NCBI GenBank assembly: GCA_010645155.1
Contig: JAAGOF010000096.1
Location: 737,704 to 801,703, forward strand
Length of the DNA: 64,000 nt
From: Tigriopus japonicus
Lineage: Eukaryota; Arthropoda; Copepoda; Harpacticoida; Harpacticidae
Direction of reading: 5' to 3'
In this document: positions 1 to 12,729 of the stretch, piece after piece
Layout of the letters: each line of letters starts with the position of its first letter
Position numbering within the stretch: position 1 is the stretch's first letter
Notes under the pieces: generated by a model
Database searches by the model: none
What the model was told of the DNA's origin: nothing
Seen by the model: only the letters and a program-made list of their open reading frames with translations
Made by a program: the position numbers and the translations under genes

Positions 1-650
1 TAATTTTACCACTTAACATTCATGATCTATCGGGTTACATCTTAATGTAAGTGCAAATCAATGTTGAGAATACTTATTACCCCTTGACCCGACCCCCGTA
101 ATCCCTTTCCATTTATTTTTATACAAGGGCTAAAAATATTGGACATGGTGATACCGCGTCAAGTTGGAGAAATTATTTTATAACGGCAGGTGCAACTGAA
201 GATGTTTCCACTTCAAGTTAGAGTGAGTTTTTAAGTGATAAATGATTGCATTTTAGAACCATTTTTTGTATTAATAATTCTTTTACTACAGTTGCTTCAA
301 TTTTTAGCCTATCAGTATCTTATCAAAATCTACCTTTAAACTGTTCATCGTACGAACGTTTTCTTAACTTTCCTGTTCAAAGCACTTCAAATCGAGGCCG
401 GTTATGCAATAGCCTGTTTTATCATAACATTGGTGCAATAAATGGTTTCCAATCCTATTTTTACCACATTTCCAACTTTGCCCATTATTATGATTTCAGG
501 TTTTCCTCGCCAGTCTTCTTATTTGCGTTTGGGTCGTTTCACCTTCAATAGAGGCAAAGACTTTACCTAATGCCAAATCTCCATTGTTGTGAGTTCATAC
601 ACACCCATGACAGTAGATCTAAATAACTGAAGCGAGTATCCTCTTTGTAG
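1..650. other. left-edge non-coding stretch
   Basis: AT-rich sequence. Open frames here are short, lack family resemblance and have no convincing splice context. I see no RNA gene or repeat that I can define. Confidence 0.4.
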
Positions 651-864
651 AGGTCATATTTTGACTAAGAGGGAAGCCTATTACAACAATGGGTACTACA
701 ACAACTATCCGAATAATAACTACCACCATAACCACCACAATCGTCCACCCTGTGGCCCTTTTCGTCGACGAGCGTGTCACCCTGGTTTAAGAGCGGCCAC
801 TGTCATTGGAACAGCTGCTTTTGGCGGAGCTCTTATTGGATCCGGTTTGAGAGGCAGGAAATGA
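651..864 (+). CDS. possible terminal exon of small Asn/Tyr/His-rich protein
   Basis: An open frame follows a plausible acceptor (CTCTTTGTAG, ending at 650) and stops at 862-864. It encodes a strongly biased peptide: a Tyr/Asn stretch, then His/Asn (HHNHHN), a Pro-Cys-Gly segment, and a glycine-rich hydrophobic tail with GTAAFGGALIGSG before GRK. No ATG lies in frame near the start, so if real it is the last exon of a gene whose upstream exon I could not find. Such composition is typical of small secreted or cuticle-like arthropod proteins, but no family is recognised. The gene would lie tail-to-tail with the insulin-binding gene to its right. It could also be a chance frame. Confidence 0.3.
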
Positions 865-1293
865 GAAGCAGTGGATGACGAGTTCTCCAACTTGTTTGAA
901 TGTCACAGAGTTTGTCTCTGGATAATATATTCTCTCTTTTTGGATGAATAATCAACATGAATAACAAAGATGGCTGACTAAAACTTAAATCATAGGCTTA
1001 AATACTTTTTTGGATTCGAAATTGTTCCTTGGACAGATAGCAAGGCTATATAATTGGCGAAAACATCATGAAATTGGGATAGAATTGTGTTCGTATCTCC
1101 GCATCTGGGGACCACGAGATAAATTTAGTTTGGTTCATTGTCTTCATTGTAGCGACTTGGTCAAAATAAGATCCTTAGGAGGAAGTGAAAACTTTTTTGA
1201 AAGAGAATTCAAAAAAGACTTGCGCCTTCTTGCTCAGGCTGATAACGATATGAAAATCAAGAAAATTCTCATTAGATACAGCGTTTGTTTGGA

Positions 1294-2730
1294 TCAAAAC
1301 TTGATTGTGGCCTGTACATTTACCAGATGAGGATACACGAAGGTCTCTTTCGTGTCTTCGCCGTTCTCGTTCTTGACAATACACTTGAACAAGCCCATCT
1401 CGGTGAAGCTCAAGTCATGGATGATCAAGTCGCCGTTGTCCAAGATCTATGAAAATACACATAAAAACATTGCTTCAAACATGAACTATCGTCTTGAGGT
1501 TCATGAAAAGTTACCTTGAATTTTCCGGATTGAGTGTCTACCACCTCTCCCATGGGATCATACCACATGGTTTGGTGTTGACCTTCAGCACGGCAAAGTA
1601 GGCGAGCATCATTTCCCATTGTTTGGAGATAAGTGTTCATCCATTGGAAGATCCGGGGAGGAGACGACTTGAAGTTCACCAAATGACGGGGGAGGCAACC
1701 ATTGGGTTCGAAACCTGGTAAAAAACGTGAATGAACTGAAACGTTGGCAACAATCTGGGACATCTTGACAATGAAATACACCAATGTTACGGATACATAG
1801 TTAACTTATCTACAACATTTCAGATGGACCAATTCAATCACCTTGACCTATGATACAATACAATAAAAGATTTAAATGCGGATATCTACAATTGACCTAT
1901 TATTCCAAGTTTTGATACTTACTAACGACGTGCACATCTGTGCCCACCGAAGTCTTCTTATCATTGGTGTGAGCTACGCACTCATAAAGGCCGGCATCTT
2001 GCTCAGACACGCAATCGATGTTGATCAAAGACCGCGTTTCACCCAGAGATTCTAGGGAGAACTCTCCGTAGTCACCCTCAGTCAGCGAATGTTGGGGATA
2101 CTGTTAAAAATCAAATTATTAGAAGGATAGGTCTTGCTTAAGGGCTTTGTTGTGCTCCTTTGAAATACCTCATTAACCAACGGTTTGCCGTCCTTATACC
2201 AGTTGATTCTTGGCGCTGGGGTTCCGCTGGCGGAACATTCGAGGACAATCTTGCCATGTTGACGGGCTTCAATCAGTTTGGGAGGAGCGTCTCCGATCTT
2301 CAAGGCACTCTTTCCCGAACTACCACCTCTCTTTCTCAGCTAAAATTCAAAACACGAAACCTCGATCAAGCACTGAAATTGCAATGATTTTTTTTTCAAT
2401 ATTATAAACATCACGCTCTAACAATTTCCTTGGTTGTGAATGTATTTTGGTGAGAAACAAGTGAGCAAATGTTTTTTTTTGAGCGAAACGTTATTCGCAC
2501 CCTTGCAGAGTGAACAACCTCTGGGCAAGAATAACCAGTAAAAAGTGGGTAAGCACGCTCTTACTTACTTGTAGCTGGTGTTTGGTTCCAAATTTGCTCA
2601 AATCGCTGAAGATAGCATTACCACTGGGTTGGTACTGGGTACTCGAGCCTCCGTGGCGGAAGGGATAGCTATGGACTACTATCACTGAACCGAGGATCAA
2701 TATGGGTAAGCACGATAAGTAGGTTTTCAT
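1294..2730 (-). CDS. ImpL2: ImpL2-like insulin/IGF-binding immunoglobulin protein
   Basis: Secreted two-Ig-domain protein that in insects binds insulin-like peptides and dampens insulin signalling. Five exons: 2569-2730, 2169-2339, 1923-2100, 1515-1714, 1294-1446, giving 287 residues (fly ImpL2 is about 270). All introns are GT-AG and phases join correctly. Residues 1-21 are a signal peptide (hydrophobic SCLPILILGSVIVV). Ig1 has Cys89, Trp101 and Cys152 (DAGLYEC). Ig2 has Cys211, Trp221 and Cys259. The most telling match is the C-terminus, where DNGDLIIHDL, TEMGLFKC and ETFVYP closely follow the end of fly ImpL2. The start is the only ATG placed before the signal peptide. Insulin binding is inferred from the family. 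Confidence 0.88.
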
Positions 2731-5700
2731 TCTGAAAATGGACGACAATTTTGAGCAACCCTCCCCAAATCTGGTTCTTTCTAGATCCGCAGTCACTCCT
2801 CTTCTCAGAGACCCTGCCTCCGCTTTAAAGCAAAGTTACCCTCCCTCCCTGATAGGGTAGGGCTCGAGAGGTACAACAGTACTATACTAGAAAAGTGGAT
2901 TGCGGGGCTGCCACCGGCTTCTTGGCTTTACGCTTAAAATGTGGGGAAGGGAAGAGCAAAACCGTCTCTCGAGTGCAAATAAAGTACGCAAACACCAATG
3001 CTGTCAATGATTACCTCGTTGTTCAACCTTGGAACTTGATTTACCATATCTTCAAGGAGATTGCGGGAAAACAAGGGATCGGAGCTAACTGGATTGGACA
3101 AATGCAAGGCCGAAGCTTTTTATAACCGATCTTGAATTCAGGCTATAAAAAAGCTTGACGAAACAAGGAGTCACTTTGTCCCACTGTCGCTTTGGAGCGA
3201 ATTTGTGAAACTGGACGTTGACGATCAATGCATTCCCTGAAACGGGGAACTGGCCAGACCGACGTCTCTCATGATGGATAAATGATGATGATGACCATTA
3301 AGATAAGTTGAACCGAAGGGGAGCTGGTGGCGGCTAGTTAAAGTGCAACAATATCCCGTCAGCTTAGCTCACCCAACTTTTCGGGGGAGGAGAACACTTT
3401 TCCTTCTTTCTTCCAAGGCGTGGAAGGGGGGGGGAGGAGAACATCATGGGAAGTGGGCATTAGGTTGAACTGGGTGGGTGCATGGGTGTGGGAGTTGGCC
3501 CAAAATGGCCCGATTCAAAGGCGTTCCTCAAAGCTCACGTCAATGCCCCGACCACATATTGAACACCAATTGCCATTGTTACTCAAGAAATCAGTTCAAA
3601 GAACCTAACATTACCACTTTGACTATTTTCTCAGGATTTGGAACAAGTTTTACAACAATCCCTTTGGACTTTTCCCTTTTCTAGACAGTTCCTGATGGAA
3701 TCAAGCCATGATATTTTCCAACCGAAGCGTCTGGTCGTGGTTCGCGAGAACTCGTGGAGAAACTCACTCCAAGAAGACGCAGTGTAAGCGTCGCAGAGAG
3801 CTGGTGTAACAATTTTGCCCGCCAGTGCTTAGCACGGAAGGTTCAATTTGGATGATGCAAGGGGAAGATGAAAGACCGAATTGGCCCCAGCTACAACCCT
3901 AGATGATTACTCGGAACCTGTTTGCCCGAGACCCACAAACATCTGCCACCCGTTCTCAAGTCTCCAGGGCCAAGGTGTTCCGATACTGGACTGTACTACA
4001 TAAACTGTGTACTTGTTCGTACATTTAGGGGGAAGGGATGAGAGACTCGAGAGAACATGCTGAAACTTGATCGTGGACATTCGTTGTCCATGATGCGTTG
4101 AAATTCTTGCCAAGAGTGCAAGAGAGGGCAGGGCTAGGGAGTGAGTAATACTCCTCTTGACGAAAACGAGGGGTGAATTACATCAGCAGCCAGAACATGG
4201 GCGCAATGGAGGTTCAGATCCGTCATACGGCAAAAGAAGGCTTTGGCGAGAAGCGAATGACTAAATCGAGACAAAGCCAGGGCTCCAGCAAGGTCAAATT
4301 GAGGTCCAAAAAAGCTAAATCCGGTTTGAAATCAGACATAACTACCATACGCAAGTTTTGAAACGCAAATTCCTATTGAAAAATGTAGACCACGGAATGA
4401 ATCTGAAGGGAGTTTAGGAATTAGATGGGAAAAACCGACGCCTACCTGGCGAGTTGGCTTCGCGTTTGGGAGGAAGGCTTAAACCAGTCGAAGGAGATCT
4501 TCGATTACAAAGTTCTTCCTTCTTTGCTGGTTAGTGCGGGTTTGACCTGAAACTAAGCAGTCGACCTCTTTTATACCAAAAGATTCGGCATAGTTGATGG
4601 TTCTCGGGTGCGCTGGTGGTTTCTCTCATTTGCCTTGGACATGCTCTCCTCTCTATTGACGTTGGTTCTTGAGTCGTCGCCGTTCTACGGACGTACGGAC
4701 ACTGGGTCTCTCTATCTAGCGTCTTTTCCGCGAAAAAGAACGTATTCAAACCCTTAATTGTGATCTCCTAAACTGGATCAGCTAATTATATTCTGCAATG
4801 GTTCTTTTGTTACTAAAGAACATACATATATTTTAATAATCAAAGCTATTTGTCCACGTGACGGTTTAGGTAGGAATGCTGACACAAAATAACCAAGATC
4901 GGGTTGACCAATCAAAATATCAAGGAATCTCACGTTTTGCTATGAAACCGAGATCTCACTTTCAGAGGAAACGGCAATCTCAGAAATGGAAAAAGTCCTA
5001 AAAGATAAAAGCAAAACACTTGTCAAAATTGTCAATCTAAAATTTAAGCTAATTCATAAATGATCTCCCATAAGAAGGTGAACATTTTCATCTCTGTTAT
5101 TGGCCCACGAGCGTTCCTAAGCAAGCTTTCGCACCTTGTATGAATGAGATACCCTCAAATCCCCCAAACAACACAAAAACTCTGTATAAGTGGATAACAA
5201 GAAACTAATGACAAAAAGTGTCACAAACAGAAGCCCTCGCCGATCCGAAGTCGCAAATGATAGATCCATTCAATCCGTGGTGTTCCCATGTTGCCAAGAG
5301 ACAATTATAAATATTACGTGGGCTGACTGGACAATGGACATGGTTACTGGATATGGCTAATTTTGACTTGATGGCGGTATACGTAGTCATCCCCAGACAC
5401 CAAACGAGTCTCCACATTCTCCAGTTCTGGGAAGTGTCGAGAATTCACTTATCAGCTACCAACAATGAGGCTTAGCCATTTTTTTCTTGTTGCTTCAAAG
5501 CAACAGAATTTTACACCGGTTTTCCCGGTGACCAAAATCGATAGGATGTTTTGAACTGACACATTAGTAAAGGACATAACGGATGAAGACAAAAAACTGG
5601 GCAATATTCTATTTAGAAACATTGTTAACATTCCATAGAAGGTGAACAAAGAAGTAGGAAGGAATTTTTATTGTTTACAACAATTATTCAGATAACTCAA

Positions 5701-5751
5701 TGACAGATTTGTCCACAATTGCGTTTCCCGTCACTCTGATGAACTACATAT
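2731..5751. other. intergenic spacer between ImpL2 and the large acidic-protein gene
   Basis: About 3 kb. The part next to 2731 should hold the ImpL2 promoter and 5' UTR, and includes a pyrimidine/purine-biased stretch near 2800-2880. A G-rich run lies at 3425-3440. Open frames here are short and show no family features, so I call no gene. Confidence 0.4.
5667..5672 (-). terminator. poly(A) signal of the large acidic-protein gene
   Basis: AATAAA on the minus strand, about 80 bases past the stop codon at 5752-5754. It is well placed to direct 3'-end formation of the large gene. Confidence 0.5.
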
Positions 5752-8079
5752 TCACTTATAGCTATATCTCCGAGTTAAACGAGTCGTCCCATAATTTCTG
5801 TCCTTCATATAACGGTTCAAAGACACATTGGCCAAATCGTCATACGATTTGCGGATATTTCCTGGGCCTTGCTCATCGAAATGTCCGCCCAAAGGCGCAT
5901 TGAGCTCATATTGACGACCACTTCGACTTCCATAGCTATGCTTCCTTGTATTAGGCATGGGTGGGTCATGAGTGGCGCTGATCCGACTTTGGACACTCTG
6001 CATCAAGGCTTGAGTCTTCAACATTCGTGTGCGTTTCCTTCGAGCGACAATTTCGTCATCCAGCGTCTTAATCATGGCCTTTCGGGCTCGATACTCTTCG
6101 GTCTCGGGAACAATCGGCGAGGGACCAATGATATCGATGGATCGTGTTCGTGTCAGATATTGGGACATTTCTGGATTCTCCCAAGCATAGTCGCGGCGTC
6201 GTTCCCTTAGGGATCGACGGGTTGAATAAGATCGGGATAAGTAAGGGTTTACGGCAAATCGGCGAGGTTCGTACTCGAGTCTGCTTCTTCGTGAGTCTGT
6301 GTCAAGATCACCGGCTTCCTTTGCGTCATCATCGCCGGTGAGATGCCTTGATCGCAAATAGGGCGAGACATAATCACTCGTTTTTCGAGAAAAGCCCAAT
6401 GAGGAAGCGGGCCGGATCTTGTGCTCTGATACACTTCTTTGGACAGGGTATGGACTCGGTTCTTTTTTCTCGGGCTCTAATCCAAGGAGCTCCTTCTCCA
6501 AGGTCTCTCTGGCCTCTTGGACCTTTCTGGCAAAAGCCTCCATGGGCTCTGACATTTGAACGCCCTGAGCTCGAAGCCGTTGGCGGGTTTCAATATCGAC
6601 TGGAATGGAGATATCTAGGCTTTGATCGGTATTGTAGATCGACATTTGGGACGAAGATCGTTCATCATCTGGGTAGCCATACAAATAGCCTCCATCTTGC
6701 GAGAGGGCGCTGCGTGATCGAAATTTTACGTGGTAGTGTTCATTGTCCTTGGAATCACCAAAGCTGGGACGTCGACTAGAGTTTGCTGAGGAAAGACCGC
6801 TTCTATATGAACGTTTATATGAACCTCCATATTGATCATCGTCCTCACCAAAGTCTGAAAACTCAGCTTCGCTGGTTTGAACACTAGCTGATATAACTCG
6901 AGGTTTAGTTCCCATGTCGACAGAACTTTGACTGGATGGTTTGGGAAGATGTTGCTCTGGAAAGGCATCCTCAAATTCGTCTTGGTCTTCTTCTTCTTCT
7001 TCTTCCTCCTCATATTCGTATTCAGATACGACTTCAGCTTTGTCACTGTTTTCTATTTTTGGTTGTGGCAAACCATCTTGAACTCCATCTTCTTCTGAAT
7101 TTTTACCCTCCGATGTTGTGCTTATGGTACTGTTTCTTTGAGATGGGGAGTGTTTGGGATCTTTCAACTTTTTTGGCACGTAACCCTTTTCCAATGGAAC
7201 GAAGTGAGCAATATATCGGGTTTTCTTTGGCTCGCTATCTGAAATCGGTGCGCATGACTCAACGGAATCTGCTTCTCTTTCCTTGAACTCCTGATGTATT
7301 TGAGGTTTAGTGTCGAATTTCTTAACATTGTTCAATTTCCGTCGCATTCTTGGACTGCGATCCTGGATGTCTCCGCCTTCATCATCATCAGAAAGTGGGA
7401 TATGAAGATTACGCCTCATTTGTGGCGGACTCTTGCGGTTTGATCTTTTTTTGAGGGCCTTGTTGGCCTTGTATTCTCGAATTTCTTCTTCCAAGTCCTC
7501 AATATCGGCTTCCAACTCTTCTACGTCAGATGTATAAAAGGTATCTTCACTTGTACGATGAGACTCTGGGGGTGGAGTTGGTTTCTTGGCTCCGTAATTT
7601 AGCTTGTGGGGCGCTTTTTCTCGGCCAAAAATCTCAGCACTTTGAATGATTGGACCCATTTGTTCCCCCTTTGGTATATTGTGCTCATAAGAAAGTGGTC
7701 CCATGTTGGGTTGATAATCGTCTCTTGTCATGGACCAGATATTGTTTGTTGGCTCTTGTCGTTCTCCCTCTGATTTTGGTGGCACGTTTTCGCCCGATTC
7801 GATTGAGATCGGAGGTTTGCTCGCTTGACACACTTCATCGTGGTCTTGCTTGCTCGAAGAACCTTGAGGGACTTCTTTTGCTCTTTTAAAACGTTGAGTA
7901 TTCTCATCCCCAATGCCTTCCAAGGCCTGACTGGCTTGAAGGTCTTCTAAGTCATTTGGAGATTCAATCAGTTCCAGCAGTTTTAGTTCTTCCAAATCTA
8001 AATTGGCTGAGAGCGTTTGCTCCTCTTTGGCATTAGCATTCCATTTGAGGTCTATTTCATCATCCTGTTGTTGCTGCTC

Positions 8080-8120
<41 letters not shown>

Positions 8121-11100
8121 GAAGATAATGACGTTGTTGTTCTTCTTGTTGGTCTTGTTTAGTGAATAATTGTGTGTTTGATTGCACGTCAGCAGAATAT
8201 TGGTTTTGGTGTTCAAAAGGCGCCTGGTTCCAAGGGTCTTCAATTTGCATATTTTGTTGCATTTTGCCTAATTGCTCAGATGCAAAAAGCTCTGCGTCTT
8301 CTTCAAATCTCGTATCATTTTTATCATCCAATTTCATTTGTTCTAAATATTGCTCTTGTGACGGAGAGGGTGAAATCTGTTGTTGTTCTTGTTGTTCTTG
8401 TTGTTGCTGTTGCTGTTGTTGTTCTTTTTCTTCTTGTTCTTGTTGTTGGTTGGATGTAATCTTTCTTCGGTTTAACCGTTCTTTGTCTTCGGGAGAGGCA
8501 AATTTCTTCATATCCCGTCGATCTAGCTTTCCGACTTCTCGCTTCTCCTTGCCAAACATCATGGCCTTCAACTCATCAGGCGAGAACTTGATGTCCATCG
8601 GATCCATGTCACTCATGTCGTATCTTAAAGTATCCTTAATTGGGTCTAGCTTTTCACTTTGGGTGGCTTCTCTCGTCTCGTTATTTGGATCGTCTTGGAA
8701 AATCTCTCTTACTGGATCAGAAACAAAGTCTTCGTCTTCATTCTCAGTTTCCATAAGAAAGGGTGGATCCTTTTCTAAAGTATCGTCCATTTGCTCATGA
8801 TGGTAAATATTGTCATCGCGGTTAGCTCCTTCAAAAGCATCCTTGGTTCTTCGTTTTTCTACTGAAGTGTCTCGTTCTGTTTCGAAATCCCTTTCGAACT
8901 CTTCTCCGAAGGCTTCGTCAGTTTGTTGCCAATTCAATTGGTTATCATCACCTGCACTTTGCTCGGTGTCTCTATCAAATTCTCTAATTGACTCTCGGGC
9001 CTTGAATTCCTCTTGGAAAGAAGCATGGTCATCAACAAAGTCTGATTGGTCAGGTTCCATGACATCCGTGGAACGGAAATGATGATCCGAATGATCCTCA
9101 CAAATCTCTGGATCCAAAGTCATGTCATGAGGAACATATGAAGATCCTAGTTCCGGTTCCTCTTCACCATAAATTCTCTCAAATTCGTCATCGTTCAGTT
9201 CAAAATCCGGACCAATCAGGTGCTTATGCTCAATGAAGGGCTCTTCGATGCTCTGAACAGGTTCTAAAGTTGGAACTCTTCCCTCCTCCACAAATTCCGG
9301 AGGAATTGCAGGTTCTTGAATATCTACTTTAATTTCATCTAAACTTTGCGGACCTTTTAGATTCGGTTGCTTTTTGGATTCTCGGTGCTCTAAATACGGA
9401 TCATCTTTGGCAAATTGTCTTTCCTGTTGCAATAATTCAAGAAGCATTTTCTCTTGTTCACTGAGTTCCATGTCTCCACCAGTCAAATCCATGTTCCTTC
9501 GTTGTTTGGATTCTTTCTCTTTACGTTGTCTTGGAACCGGTGGGGAACCTGGAACATCTGTTTCAACTTCAGGATCAACTCTGTTTTCTTCCACAGGTAT
9601 AGATATTTTTTCACACTCAGGAGCTATTTCTTGATTCTCTTGAGATGTCAATTTAGGGTCTTGAATGGTTTGTTCCATAGATTCGGATTCCACCGTAACA
9701 TCCGTTGAAGGAATTTGAAACTCTTCTAACATTGGAACATTTTCTTTAGTTTCTAAGTATTCTGAATGATCAAAGCAATCTTCTTTGACATCCGTTGGAT
9801 CACCTTGCTGGTCTTTTGGAATGACCAATTTCCCAATTTTTGATCCCGGGGGTTCCATAAACTTTAACAAGGCCAGCTCTTCATCAGAGAATGGCAGTTC
9901 TTCAAAGGCGATTTCCAGCTTTTCTGCCTCCAAAGGTGGAAGTTTCCTTTGCTTTCGTTTTGTAGGCTTTGGTGGGATGGAAAGGTTCTCGTCGAACGGA
10001 ATATTTTCAATGGGTTGTTTCTCAAATGTGGGTTCAATAGCCTCTTCCGTTTGAGTCATGGTTTCTGGAATGTTTTGAGGGTTTTGAGCATTCTCAGATG
10101 TCTTGTGTTTCCTTTTATTGGGTCGTTGAGGAGCTTCTGCGGGCCACTTTTGATTAGCTTGAAGTTCCAACACTTCTTGATCTTGTTCCTCAAGGTATTC
10201 TTCGTCTGAAAATTGAGGGGTCTCGTCTCCAATCTCAAATTTGATAATCTGACTTTCTGAATTCTGAGTTTTGGTCGGTTCGTTTAATCTGTGTTGTTCA
10301 TGAATTTCGGTAGATTCAGACGATCCCTTTTTCTTGTTCTGTTCCAACTTCAAGAGTTCCAAGAGCTCTTTCTCTTGGTCAATGTCATCTAGGTAGAATG
10401 GTTCAAATTTGACGGCTTTTTCGGCAAAATTTTCAGCCCCTCTGTCATCCAAGGGCTTTTCTCTTTGTTGTTCCAAGTGTGCCTCGAAATCATCTTCATC
10501 GTCGTCGTAATCTTTTTCACTAGTCTCCCCTTCTACTTCGTCAGCATCGTCCTCAGCTTCTTCTTCCTCTTCTTCGGCATCCTCTTCTTCATCTTCATCG
10601 TAATTTGATTCGTCTTCTTTATACCTGTATGCTTGAGAGTTTCCAGACCAATGGGACTGTTGTTCTATGAATTCTCGGTCAAATTGATCATACTCATAAT
10701 CTGATCCTTCATCATCACTGAATTGTTCCAGCTCCTCCTCCGAGCCTTGTTCATCATCCGATTCAACGTTCATCCTCGATTCTTCGAACTTTTTCAGTTG
10801 TTCCAAGCTTTGTCTAAGTTCCTCAACTCCTCGAAAACCATCTTTTAGGTATTGTTGGTCTTCAAACTCGAGTTCTGAACCGTCATGTTCTTCCTCGTTT
10901 TCGTCTTCAATGTCATCATCCCGTTCCCATTTTTCATCGTATGTTTCGGTTTCCTCAGCGTATCTTTCTTGGCCTTGGAACCTCAATTGAAAATCCTGAG
11001 ATTCCACGCGATTATTGCCATTTGATGATTCAATTCGTTCTTCCTGATACTGATCAAAATTAATGTCTGAAAGAGGTTCGTCCAAGGTATCCGTGCGTTC

Positions 11101-12729
11101 ACGAACGTGTTCAAACTGACCTTCGTCCAAGTCAAGATTGGTCTGAGATTGGCGAATCTTTTCCTCCATGGACTTTCGCATGGAAGCTTGATCTTTCAAG
11201 CTCATCAGCTTGACAGACTTCTTTTTCATCTCTTTATTCAAAAGATCAAGATCATGAGTTGAGAGATTATAATCTTCGTCATCTTGAAGAAGCTCGGTTG
11301 GTGAGCTTTTGACGATACTTTCGCGTTGAACAGTCATTGGCTTAGGTTTGTTCTTTAATTTAGAGAGATCTTGAGGCAATCGAGGCTTACCAAAGCTCTT
11401 TTCACTTTGTTCTCGGAATTCTTTCAAGCGTAATTCTTCCGGGGTCAATTCTGGCTCAGTTGTTGTGATTTGTATTTTAGAGGCGGCGACCTTTAAAGGC
11501 TTAGATGAATTCTGGGGTTGTACCTTCCTTTCACCAGGCTTCAAGAGTTGAAAAAGTACTTTTAATGTAAAACCTGTTACTGATAAAACTCCCACAGCAA
11601 TGGCCTTTGAAGCTCGAATAAGTGGATCGAAAGTCAGTTGTTGTTCCTCTTTCTTCTGTTTAAGCCAAAAGAGGTAATATTGCAAGAAGTCTTTTACATG
11701 AATGATCAATTTAACGAGGTCAATCACAAACTGCTTGGGAGTCTCAATAGATGACCGCAAAACCGTTTTTGGTGATAACTTGAGGGATCTTAGAACTTTA
11801 GATGACTCTGGAACAAGCTCCTTGGTTTTGGAATCGCTTGAATCTTTTGGACTATCCATAACAATTGCATGCGATTCCGTAAAATCAATATTTTGAGAGG
11901 AGCTCTCTGTCGACATTGTATTCTGTTCTACTTGTTGTTCCGTTTTTGCAAATAACTCCGGTTCTTGTCTTGGCTTTTGGAGCTTTGATTTGACTTGAGC
12001 AAGCACTAATTTTGGGTAATGGACGGCAAACAAGGCTATTTCGCGGATTTGGCGTTGAAGGTCCATGATAAAATGTTTTGGCGCATCTCGTAGGCTCCAA
12101 AAAGGACCCAAAATTTGACTGAAGCCCAATTGGCAAAATTGGACCAGATATGTTCCAAACTTTTTGAGATCCGTGGCAAATTCGGTTGGGGTGTTCTTCA
12201 AATGACTGAGTTTCCAATCCGATCGAAAACCACCCAGATATCTTTGGAAATAATGAAGTGGAAAGCTCAATGAGGTGCTTAAAGTTTTAAGTAGATCGTC
12301 CCAGAATAAGTGAGGTAAATTCCTCATTGTGACAAGTAGAGAGGGGTGGGTATCTTCGGTCAAAGGTGGCGACACAACCGTTTCAATCTGGGAACGTTGG
12401 AACAACTGGGCAGAAAAATGTCCTATGAGTGAGTGTACCCGTTGTGAAATTGTCTTAGAAACACGTTTTAGAAGGGTCGAATCTTCAGTTTGTGAAGTAG
12501 GAGTTTTGGTATCATGGGTTTGAAAGATTTCGGATTGTAGTTGGACACGATGTGTTTTCGGTGCATCTAATGAGATCTCTGATGCATCCAGTGGGACATT
12601 TGAGGAGTCCAAAAGGACCTCAGAAGGTCGATTTCTTCTTGGGATTGCTCTTTGAATGAGGTGATTGAAGGAGAAAGGCAGTCTCAAGATTCCACTTTCG
12701 AAGGCAAGCAAGCCTGTTTGAGCTTTCAT
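5752..12729 (-). CDS. very large acidic, polyQ-containing protein of unknown function
   Basis: A 7-kb uninterrupted frame. The frame stays open upstream to an acceptor-like CAG ending at 12771, so an unseen 5' exon is likely. The first in-frame ATG is at 12729; the frame open from 12750 gives 2,332 residues, used for numbering here. Residues about 140-260 and 333-370 contain four copies of a hydrophobic repeat with an (N/D/E)xPxxF..DL core. Residues 383-403 look like a membrane or amphipathic helix. The middle is very rich in Glu/Asp/Gln, with a long polyQ run (8081-8121) and a Q-rich run near 8375-8455. A short SDEELxLL-like motif recurs. The C-terminal 350 residues are Arg/Ser/Tyr-rich and look cytoskeletal or scaffold-like. 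I do not recognise the family. Low-complexity content makes distant matches unreliable. Confidence 0.75.
8081..8121 (-). repeat. CAA/CAG polyglutamine tract
   Basis: TTG run on the plus strand, read as CAA on the coding minus strand, giving about 14 consecutive glutamines. Nearly pure trinucleotide repeats like this usually vary in length between individuals. Confidence 0.85.

Noticed and set aside
5205..5417. Minus-strand frame with kinase-like words (IICDFGSA)
   Set aside because: The rest of the kinase core is missing and spacing is wrong; coincidence.
8162..8800. 212-codon Ser/Cys-rich frame on the plus strand
   Set aside because: It is the antisense shadow of the Gln/Glu-rich coding region of the giant minus-strand gene. 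The Cys runs are simply reversed polyglutamine codons.
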